DNA of 6,061 bases, taken from assembly GCA_030123645.1 (NCBI GenBank), contig JASJYE010000165.1:1-6061 (forward strand). Direction: 5' to 3'. The translations under genes and the position numbers were made by a program. The notes below the pieces were generated by a model. The model searched no databases and was not told the DNA's origin. It was given only the letters and a program-made list of their open reading frames with translations. Numbering within the stretch: position 1 is the first letter of the stretch; the number at the start of each line of letters is the position of its first letter. Shown in pieces: positions 1-5,587 of the stretch. This stretch comes from Candidatus Hydrogenedentota bacterium. GTDB taxonomy: Bacteria; Hydrogenedentota; Hydrogenedentia; Hydrogenedentales; GCA-2746185.

Positions 1-245
1 ACTTCCGCGAAGAATTCGACGCCCACGTCCAGGGCAAGTGTCCCGCGGGCAAATGTAAAGCCCTCATCGACTACTGGGTCGAAGACACTTGCATCGGCTG
101 CACCAAATGCGCCCAAGCCTGTCCCGTCGACGCTATCGCCACGGCGCCCTACGCTCTGCATTCAATCGACCTCGATATCTGCACTCGTTGCGATAGTTGC
201 CGCACGGCCTGTCCCGTCGACGCAGTCATGACAGGGTCGCGCTGA
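1..245 (+). CDS. HydB/HndC-type NuoF-like protein, C-terminal 80 residues (partial, 5' end outside window)
   Basis: In frame from position 3 to the TGA at 243-245. The visible part is the end of the N3 cluster domain (FREEFDAHVQGKCPAGKCK) followed by a 2x[4Fe-4S] ferredoxin domain with motifs CIGCTKCAQACP and CTRCDSCRTACP, all eight ligand cysteines present. This C-terminal ferredoxin extension marks HydB/HndC-type NuoF proteins, which oxidise NADH through FMN and pass electrons to ferredoxin-type partners; complex I NuoF lacks it. It aligns without gaps, stop codon to stop codon, with the C-terminus of the downstream protein (2698-2942): 59 of 80 residues are identical, so it is the upstream member of a tandem duplication. 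The H-x4-C-x4-C just before the ferredoxin domain is also kept; in HydB proteins I recall it lying at a zinc site. Most of the gene, including the flavin domain, is not visible, so whether it is a NuoE-NuoF fusion like its partner is unknown. Confidence 0.9.
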   Translation, partial: FREEFDAHVQGKCPAGKCKALIDYWVEDTCIGCTKCAQACPVDAIATAPYALHSIDLDICTRCDSCRTACPVDAVMTGSR

Positions 246-249
246 CAGC

Positions 250-254
250 AAGGG
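250..254 (+). promoter_or_regulatory. Shine-Dalgarno-like AAGGG before the GTG start at 264
   Basis: AAGGG lies 9 nt before the GTG at 264, in the 18-nt gap after the upstream stop codon. It supports translation from 264, through the remnant, into nuoE. The internal ATG at 489 has only a weak TAACGGA directly against it. The matching start of the intact paralogue at 2960 has no clear Shine-Dalgarno sequence, so the evidence is modest. Confidence 0.4.
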
Positions 255-263
255 TAACGAATC

Positions 264-470
264 GTGCCAAACCTGATGATCGACAACCCACGAACCGACG
301 TTGAAGCTGGGGGAAAAATCTTCGCGGCAAAAGAACATAAACTCGCCATACGCGCCGCCGGAAACGCTGAGACAGCCGCCGCGTGGGTTGACGAGTATCT
401 GAAAAGTGTCGAGATCGGGCCCGGCAAGAAGCTCTTCGAAAGCAGATGCGGGAATTTGTCAAAACTCGAA
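264..470 (+). pseudogene. Collapsed remnant of a second copy of the iron-sulfur flavoprotein gene, joined in frame to nuoE
   Basis: Residues 1-13 (MPNLMIDNPRTDV) follow the pattern of the intact paralogue's start (MTKLTINNIEIEV; 5 of 13 identical), and both genes start 17-18 nt after a nuoF-like stop. From E14 (303) the sequence instead matches the paralogue from E287 (3818) onward: 56 residues to 470, 39 identical (about 70%), including an exact 23-nt match at 318-340 against 3833-3855. The jump equals 819 nt (273 codons) in the intact copy and falls at GAAGC(C/T)GG, present at both edges of the missing piece. Homology ends near 470, so most of the C-terminal Fe-S region is also missing. The frame stays open into nuoE with no stop. 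What is left has no ferredoxin cysteines, no flavin fold and no cluster ligands, so it cannot work as the parent protein does. It may now be only an N-terminal extension of the fusion. Confidence 0.8.
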
Positions 471-2942
471 ATTGTATTTATTAACGGAATGCCTGAAGCA
501 CTCGACATAGTAGACGTCGAAATAGCGGATATCGACGCCATTGTGGAAGAAAACGGGACCGGGCCTGAGGCCGTCATCCCGATTCTGCAAGCCATCCAGA
601 CCCGCTATCGCTATCTTCCAGATGCGGCGCTCGAACGCGTGTGCGAGCTTTCTGAAATTACGCCGGCCTCGATCGAAGGCGTTGCAACGTTCTATACACA
701 ATTCCGCCGGAACCCGGTTGGAACGCACCTCATCAGCTTGTGCGACGGCACGGCCTGCCACGTCAAGGGCGCCGAAGACATCCACGAAGCCCTGTCGGAC
801 GAGTTGAAGCTCGAAAAGGGACAGGACACGGACGAGGATGCCAATTACACCATCCAAAAGGTCGCGTGTCTTGGATGTTGTTCCTTGGCGCCTGCCATGA
901 AGCTTGACGACGTGACCTATGCAAATATCGGCGTGGATTCCGTTCCGAGCGTTATGCAGGATTTCGCCAGGCGCGAGGAAAGAAAAGGACAGCCCGAAAC
1001 CCGGCCTTCGAGAGACGTAAAGCTCAACGGCGCCGAGATTCGCATCGGGCTCGATTCGTGCTGCGTCGCCAGTGGCACAGACAAAATCGAGCTCGCCCTG
1101 GAAAAGGCCCTTGACGAGCTAGACTCGGACGTGCCCGTCAAGCATGTCAGTTGCGTGCACATGTGTCATCAGGTGCCCGTCATTGAAGTCATACAAAACG
1201 GTAAGCAGTCTTCGCTATACGTCAAAGTTGAGGAGGAAGACGTCTCGGAAATCGTGGCGCGTCATTTCAAACCTCGCAATCCTTTCGGCCGGCTGCGCTC
1301 CACCGCGTTGCGTTGGACAGAGCATCTGTACGACGACTTTAGCGGTGAAGACCTTTTGGAGCGCCACGGAGAGGATGTCCGCGACGATCCCCGAGCGTCG
1401 TCGTTCCTGACTCATCAAAAGCATATCGCGACTGAATTTCGCGGAAACCTCGACCCTGCGAGTTTAGATGATTACCTGCGCAAGGCCGGCTTCATGGCCG
1501 TGGAGAAATGCCTATTCGGCAGGGCCAAAGGACGCGCCCTGTTGGCCAGCCATCGCGGTGAAAAGGTTACCGGCACTCCGGAAAACGGAGAGAGTTGGTC
1601 CGCGCAACGCATTATCGATGAGATCTCTGCGAGCGGGCTGCGCGGCCGCGGTGGCGCAGGATTTCCAACGGGCCGGAAGTGGCAATTCGTTCATGACGCG
1701 CCAGGTGAGAAGAAATACATCATTTGCAACGGCGACGAAGGCGATCCCGGCGCGTTCATGGATCGGATGATCCTTGAATCCTACGCCTACCGTGTCATCG
1801 AGGGGATGATCATCAGCGCACTCGCCGTCGGCTCCGATGAGGGGTACTTGTATATCCGTGCAGAGTATCCCCTGGCGACGCGGCGTATGCGGCAGGCGAT
1901 CGTAGATTGTGAGGAGGCCGGTCTTCTTGGGGACAACATTTTCGGGACCGGCCATTCGCTGCACCTTAAGGTGAAAGAAGGGGCGGGCGCCTTCGTTTGC
2001 GGAGAGGAGACCGCGCTCATCGCCTCGCTCGAGGGCAAGCGCGGCATGCCGACCATTCGCCCGCCTTATCCTGCAATAGAAGGGCTGTGGGGACGTCCGA
2101 CGCTGATCAACAACACCGAAACCCTGGCGATGGTGCCTTGGATCGTACGCAACGGCGCCGACGAGTTCGCGGCCCTAGGCACAGAGAAGAGCAAGGGCAC
2201 GAAGGTGTTCTCACTCGCCGGGAAGATCAGGAACGGCGGATTGATCGAAGTGCCTATGGGCATCACGATAAACGAAATCGTCGAAGACGTTGGCGGCGGC
2301 ATTGCGGACGGGCGGCAATTCAAGGCCATCTTGGTGGGCGGACCTTCGGGCGGCTGCATCCCCGCGTCCTTGGGCGATACACCGGTCGACTACGAAGCCC
2401 TTTCGGAAATCGGCGCCATGATGGGCTCGGGCGGCTTGATCGTTCTTGACGACACGGACTGCATCGTCGAGATGTGCCGTTATTTCCTCTCGTTCACTCA
2501 AGACGAATCGTGCGGGAAGTGTTCTCCCTGCCGGATCGGCACGATGCGGATGAAAGAAATGCTGACGCGCCTAACCGAGGGTAAAGGTAAAGAAAGCGAC
2601 CTCGAACTCCTTGATGAACTCGGCCGGGTGGTAAAAGCCCAGAGCCTGTGCGGTCTGGGTAAAACCGCGCCCAATCCTGTCCTGACCGCGCTGAAATACT
2701 TCCGTGAAGAATTCGAGGCCCACGTTCAAGGCAAGTGCCCTGCGGGCAAATGCAAATCTCTCATTGACTACTGGATCGTCGACACTTGCATCGGCTGCAC
2801 CAAATGCGAGCAGGTCTGCCCTGTGGACTGCATCGAATCGACGCCCTTCAAGCTGCATTCCATCGACCTGGATGTGTGCACGCGCTGTGACGCCTGTCTG
2901 GTGGTGTGTCCCGTCGAGGCAATTTTAGCAGGCTCCCGATAA
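264..2942 (+). CDS. NuoE-NuoF (HydC-HydB-type) fusion protein with a chimeric N-terminus
   Basis: Probable NADH-oxidising core of a soluble, HydABC-like electron-bifurcating complex. Residues 1-69 derive from the neighbouring flavoprotein gene (see pseudogene entry). M76, the ATG at 489, is the likely ancestral NuoE start, giving 817 residues. The NuoE domain (about 90-240) has [2Fe-2S] ligands C160, C165, C202 and C206. A second thioredoxin-like domain (about 258-345) resembles the HydB N-terminus, with C267, C297 and C301, but G262 stands where the first ligand is expected and C266 is extra. The NuoF FMN/NADH domain follows (about 395-740), with GLRGRGGAGFPTGRKW from G458, CNGDEGDPGAF at 488-498, and GAGAFVCGEETA. 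The N3-type [4Fe-4S] site is C750, C753, C756 and C796. H820, C825 and C830 match a recalled HydB zinc site. The last domain is a 2x[4Fe-4S] ferredoxin (C842/845/848/852 and C872/875/878/882). The flavoprotein gene starts 17 nt downstream, so co-transcription is likely. Complex I membership is unlikely given the HydB-type ends. The physiological acceptor and the true start (264 or 489) are unresolved. Confidence 0.9.
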   Translation: MPNLMIDNPRTDVEAGGKIFAAKEHKLAIRAAGNAETAAAWVDEYLKSVEIGPGKKLFESRCGNLSKLEIVFINGMPEALDIVDVEIADIDAIVEENGTGPEAVIPILQAIQTRYRYLPDAALERVCELSEITPASIEGVATFYTQFRRNPVGTHLISLCDGTACHVKGAEDIHEALSDELKLEKGQDTDEDANYTIQKVACLGCCSLAPAMKLDDVTYANIGVDSVPSVMQDFARREERKGQPETRPSRDVKLNGAEIRIGLDSCCVASGTDKIELALEKALDELDSDVPVKHVSCVHMCHQVPVIEVIQNGKQSSLYVKVEEEDVSEIVARHFKPRNPFGRLRSTALRWTEHLYDDFSGEDLLERHGEDVRDDPRASSFLTHQKHIATEFRGNLDPASLDDYLRKAGFMAVEKCLFGRAKGRALLASHRGEKVTGTPENGESWSAQRIIDEISASGLRGRGGAGFPTGRKWQFVHDAPGEKKYIICNGDEGDPGAFMDRMILESYAYRVIEGMIISALAVGSDEGYLYIRAEYPLATRRMRQAIVDCEEAGLLGDNIFGTGHSLHLKVKEGAGAFVCGEETALIASLEGKRGMPTIRPPYPAIEGLWGRPTLINNTETLAMVPWIVRNGADEFAALGTEKSKGTKVFSLAGKIRNGGLIEVPMGITINEIVEDVGGGIADGRQFKAILVGGPSGGCIPASLGDTPVDYEALSEIGAMMGSGGLIVLDDTDCIVEMCRYFLSFTQDESCGKCSPCRIGTMRMKEMLTRLTEGKGKESDLELLDELGRVVKAQSLCGLGKTAPNPVLTALKYFREEFEAHVQGKCPAGKCKSLIDYWIVDTCIGCTKCEQVCPVDCIESTPFKLHSIDLDVCTRCDACLVVCPVEAILAGSR
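303..310 (+). repeat. Scar of the internal deletion (GAAGCTGG)
   Basis: Single copy of the 8-nt sequence that flanks the missing segment in the intact paralogue, where it is GAAGCCGG at both edges. Sequence to the left resembles the gene's 5' end and sequence to the right resembles its codon 287 onward. Confidence 0.65.
2698..2942 (+). repeat. Downstream copy of the duplicated nuoF 3' end (pairs with 1-245)
   Basis: Aligns with 1-245 at a constant offset of 2697 with no gaps, ending at equivalent stop codons (TGA and TAA). Protein identity is 59 of 80. Changes are spread along the length and many are conservative, as expected for two separately maintained genes and not for recent or artefactual duplication. 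Confidence 0.85.
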
Positions 2943-2959
2943 CGGCATAATGATTCGCC

Positions 2960-4468
2960 ATGACTAAGTTAACCATCAATAACATAGAAATCGAAGTCGA
3001 AGCCGGAACGTCGCTGCTCAAGGCAGCGCGAGAGATGGGCATCGAAGTGCCAACGCTGTGCTACTGGGAAGGCGTGCAACCGATGAATTCATGCATGCTC
3101 TGCGTCATGCGCGACGCCAAGAGTGGCCAACTCCATCCTTCGTGCTCGACCATCGCCCAGGAGGGCATGGAAATCGAGACGGACAGCGGCGACGTGTGCG
3201 CAGCGCGGAAGGACGTGCTGGAACTGATCATCAGCGAGCACGTGGGCGATTGCGAAGCGCCCTGCAGCCATACCTGCCCCGCGTCAATGAACATCCCAGT
3301 CATGATGCGCCAGATCTATGACGGCGATTACGATGGCGCGGCGTACACGGTAACCAACGGTCTCGTTTTCCCGTGGACGCTTGGATACGTGTGTCCTGCG
3401 CCCTGCGAAAACCCCTGCCGTCGCAAGAGTTACGACGAGACAATGAAAATTCGCATACTTCACCGAAACGTGGCGGAAAAGGCGCAGAAGGATAATCCGG
3501 AACTGCTGGAGTGTCCGCCGGATACGGGCAGGCATGTGGTCATCATTGGCGCCGGTCTCACGGGTATGTCTGCGGCGTGGGTGCTTCGGAAATGTGGGCA
3601 CGCCTGCACGATTTATGAAAAGGACGAAAAAGCCGGTGGGAGATGGCGCAACCTCCCCGAAGAAGAATTCCCGATCCACGTGCTGGACGCTGAAATCGAT
3701 CGGATCGCGCGGTTGGGTGTTGAATTCGAATATGACCAGAAGATAAACGGCAACGGCGACATGGACGCGATCCTCTCGAAGTACGATGCGGTCATTGTTG
3801 CATGCGAGGGCGTCGCTGAAGCCGGGGGTAAGATCTTCGCGGCAAAAGAACATAAGCTCGCCGTACGCGCCGTCGGAAACGGCAAGACAACCGCCACGTG
3901 GGTCGACAAGTATCTGAAAAGCATCGAGCCCGGACCCAAGAATAAGTTCTTCGAATCCAAATACGGGAAATTGTCAAAACCCGACCTGGAGCGGATGCGG
4001 GAGCAGAACGAGAACCAGGAGTCTATGGCGGTCCCGGCGCCCGCGGAGGTCTTGGTCGATTCACAGGACGAGGCCGGGCGTTGCCTGCATTGCGATTGCC
4101 GGAAGCGGGTTTCTTGCGGCCTGCGCAAGTGGGCCTCCGACTACGGCGCCGAGAAGAAGAAATACAATACGACCGAAAAGATCGACTATCGAATTATTGG
4201 CAGCGGCGACATTATGCTCGAGCCCGGCAAGTGCATCCGCTGCGGTCTATGTGTCGCCATCGCAGAGAAACATGGAGAAAGTATCGGGCTCTCCTTCGTC
4301 GGCCGTGGCTTCGACATGGAGATTCAGGTTCCCTTCAACCACGACCTCGACGAGGGTGTCAGAAAATCCGCCGCAGAGTGTGTGGCCGCTTGTCCCACCG
4401 CGGCCATAGCCTTCCGCAATAAAGAAGATATCGAGGCCTGCCATACCACGACCTGGATCGAACTATAA
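2960..4468 (+). CDS. [2Fe-2S]/[4Fe-4S] FAD-binding protein, GltD-like but without the NADPH domain
   Basis: Likely electron-transfer subunit of the same complex. Residues 1-80 are a plant-type [2Fe-2S] domain with ligands C34, C45, C48 and C62, as at the N-termini of HydA and NuoG. Residues 94-170 match the GltD/NfnL N-terminal Fe-S domain, with C98, C102, C106P and C145P, C149, C153. Residues 192-285 are an FAD Rossmann fold (GAGLTG at 197-202, then IYEKDEKAGG). GltD proteins then have a second Rossmann fold for NADPH; here YDAVIVACEG passes within a few residues to the closing FAD segment (GGKIFAAKEHKLAVRAVGN, then the helix WVDKYL). A cysteine-rich CLHCDCRKRVSC follows (C375, C378, C380, C386). 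The end resembles the NuoG-type 4Fe-4S region (C425, C428, C431, FVGRGFD, then C474 and C478P), with ligands for one cluster. A glutamate synthase subunit is unlikely: the NADPH fold is absent and no GltB lies nearby. The ATG at 2960 has no clear Shine-Dalgarno sequence, but its position and the ferredoxin fold support it. Confidence 0.85.
   Translation: MTKLTINNIEIEVEAGTSLLKAAREMGIEVPTLCYWEGVQPMNSCMLCVMRDAKSGQLHPSCSTIAQEGMEIETDSGDVCAARKDVLELIISEHVGDCEAPCSHTCPASMNIPVMMRQIYDGDYDGAAYTVTNGLVFPWTLGYVCPAPCENPCRRKSYDETMKIRILHRNVAEKAQKDNPELLECPPDTGRHVVIIGAGLTGMSAAWVLRKCGHACTIYEKDEKAGGRWRNLPEEEFPIHVLDAEIDRIARLGVEFEYDQKINGNGDMDAILSKYDAVIVACEGVAEAGGKIFAAKEHKLAVRAVGNGKTTATWVDKYLKSIEPGPKNKFFESKYGKLSKPDLERMREQNENQESMAVPAPAEVLVDSQDEAGRCLHCDCRKRVSCGLRKWASDYGAEKKKYNTTEKIDYRIIGSGDIMLEPGKCIRCGLCVAIAEKHGESIGLSFVGRGFDMEIQVPFNHDLDEGVRKSAAECVAACPTAAIAFRNKEDIEACHTTTWIEL
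2999..3006 (+). repeat. GAAGCCGG direct repeat, left edge of the segment missing from the other copy
   Basis: Codons 14-16 of the intact flavoprotein gene. An identical octamer in the same frame lies at 3818-3825, 819 nt away. Removing one repeat and the intervening DNA reproduces the arrangement seen at 303-310. Confidence 0.65.
3818..3825 (+). repeat. GAAGCCGG direct repeat, right edge of the segment missing from the other copy
   Basis: Codons 287-289 of the intact flavoprotein gene, identical to 2999-3006. It is followed by GGTAAGATCTTCGCGGC, which matches the remnant after its scar almost base for base. Confidence 0.65.
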
Positions 4469-4474
4469 CTGAGT

Positions 4475-4504
4475 GGGACAATTCGGCGGTCGGGCGTGTA
4501 TACT
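4475..4504 (+). promoter_or_regulatory. Possible sigma70-type promoter for the prepilin-like gene
   Basis: TATACT at 4499-4504 is a good -10 match. GGGACA at 4475-4480 is a partial -35 (4 of 6 to TTGACA) with an 18-nt spacer. It lies in the 50-nt gap after the flavoprotein stop, where gene function changes. Transcription would start near 4511, leaving almost no leader before the ATG at 4519, which weakens either this promoter or that start. Confidence 0.4.
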
Positions 4505-4510
4505 AATTCC

Positions 4511-4517
4511 GAGGTGA
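4511..4517 (+). promoter_or_regulatory. Ribosome binding site GAGGTGA
   Basis: A GAGGTGA element ends one base before the ATG at 4519; its GAGG core is 4 nt from the start codon. It favours 4519 over the in-frame ATGs at 4540 and 4549. A second GAGG at 4522-4525 is 14 nt from 4540, too far to be a strong competitor. Confidence 0.5.
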
Positions 4518-4518
4518 A

Positions 4519-5544
4519 ATGTTGAGGAAAGATCATTCTATGCCGCGCATGAAGGGCTTTACGCTCATCGAACTGCTGGTGGTGATTGCCATTATCGGCA
4601 TTCTGGCCGCCATTTTACTGCCTGCTCTGGCGCGCGCCCGGGAGGCGGCCCGCCGGACCAGTTGTATGAACAACCTCAAACAGCTCGGCCTGGTCTTCAA
4701 GATGTACGCCAACGAGTCGCCCGGCGGAAAGTTCCCGCCCATGGCCAACCGGACTTCCTACCAGGTGGTAAATACCAACCAGGCCGACCCCATGTCTCCG
4801 ACCGAGTACAACAATTATGTGGAACCCACCAACGGCTTCTGCTTTTATCCCAATCCCTTTGAGCCGACCGGAATGGGTGGGGGCCAGGGCAAGGTGCAGT
4901 TCAGTTTCGATGGCCCTGCGACGTTTCCAGAGTATCTAAACGATCCGCTTGTGATGATCTGTCCCTCCGATTCGAGTCCGGACGACGCCGTTAATACGAG
5001 CACCGGGCGCTGGTACAACCAAATCGTCCTGGACACCACTGGCCAAGCGCAATGGGACGCGTGCGCCTTTGGTCCTGAGTCCTACATCTATCTGGGCTGG
5101 GTCTTCAGCGATGAGCCCGGCCGGGACTACCTCGCGGTTGGCGCCGACCCGAATGACCCGGCGATTACTGCCGCCAATCTGGTGGGTCAATACGTGAGCT
5201 TTCCGTTTATCGTTGCATTTGCGACTCGCGTCGGGGAGGTGGCGTTTGAAGTCAGCAACTACGACGCGGACATTAATGCCGATGACCTTCAAGATCCCAT
5301 CTACCGGCTCCGCGAGGGCATCGAACGGTTTTACATCACCGACATCAACAACCCGGGCGCGAGCGCAAGGTCGCAGAGTTCCATCTCGGTCCTCTCCGAT
5401 TCCGTGAGTACCGTTCCGGCCGATTTCAACCACGTGCCGGGCGGGGCGAACGTCCTCTACATGGACGGCCACGTCAAATTCGAGAAATATCCCGGCACTT
5501 TCCCCGTCACCCGCGCCTTCGCGACACTCGTTTCCCTGTTCTAA
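4519..5544 (+). CDS. DUF1559-type prepilin-like protein (type II secretion/pseudopilin leader)
   Basis: Exported pilin-like protein of 341 residues. The class III leader MLRKDHSMPRMKG precedes FTLIELLVVIAIIGILAA; the prepilin peptidase site is predicted between G13 and F14, with the conserved glutamate at mature position 5 (E18). The hydrophobic helix (about 14-34) and the following LARAREAARRTSCMNNLKQLGLVFKMYANES stretch are typical of DUF1559 (SBP_bac_10) proteins, as is the C-terminal H305-x9-MDGH (315-318) with VLYMDGHVKF. The length is normal for the family. These proteins occur as large paralogous sets in Planctomycetota-like genomes; their individual roles are mostly unknown, and neighbours here give no clue. 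The gene is probably transcribed separately from the redox genes. The start could instead be 4540 or 4549; either keeps the leader and cleavage site. The C-terminus shows no further transmembrane segment. Confidence 0.92.
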   Translation: MLRKDHSMPRMKGFTLIELLVVIAIIGILAAILLPALARAREAARRTSCMNNLKQLGLVFKMYANESPGGKFPPMANRTSYQVVNTNQADPMSPTEYNNYVEPTNGFCFYPNPFEPTGMGGGQGKVQFSFDGPATFPEYLNDPLVMICPSDSSPDDAVNTSTGRWYNQIVLDTTGQAQWDACAFGPESYIYLGWVFSDEPGRDYLAVGADPNDPAITAANLVGQYVSFPFIVAFATRVGEVAFEVSNYDADINADDLQDPIYRLREGIERFYITDINNPGASARSQSSISVLSDSVSTVPADFNHVPGGANVLYMDGHVKFEKYPGTFPVTRAFATLVSLF

Positions 5545-5587
5545 GCGTGTCGTAGTCTCCTTTACTCAAGAAGGGATCTCACGAGCG

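Noticed and set aside
303..470. Functional repeat or attachment site shared by 303-470 and 3818-3985
   Set aside because: The match keeps codon phase and protein similarity and is explained by gene duplication; no inverted ends, integrase or transposase gene is present.
1..2942. Duplication as an assembly artefact
   Set aside because: The copies differ at 21 of 80 residues and at many synonymous sites, so they are not one sequence assembled twice. A chimeric join of two related loci near 470 cannot be fully excluded without reads.
489..2942. Calling the NuoE-NuoF protein a complex I subunit
   Set aside because: The extra thioredoxin-like domain and the C-terminal 2x[4Fe-4S] domain are HydB/HndC features, and no membrane-arm nuo genes are present.
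3284..3853. Long minus-strand open frame (189 codons) opposite the flavoprotein gene
   Set aside because: It is antisense to a gene with clear domain motifs, its translation has no recognisable domain, and GC-rich coding DNA commonly leaves such frames open.
2960..4468. Glutamate synthase small subunit (gltD) or NfnL
   Set aside because: The NADPH-binding fold is missing, an N-terminal [2Fe-2S] domain is present, and no gltB or nfnS-like gene is adjacent.
4936..5472. Minus-strand open frame (178 codons) opposite the prepilin-like gene
   Set aside because: Its translation has no recognisable motif and it lies wholly within a well-supported DUF1559 gene.
5522..5552. Inverted repeat CGACAC/GTGTCG as a terminator after the prepilin-like gene
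   Set aside because: A 6-bp stem with a 19-nt loop that overlaps the coding end and has no following T-run; too weak to call.
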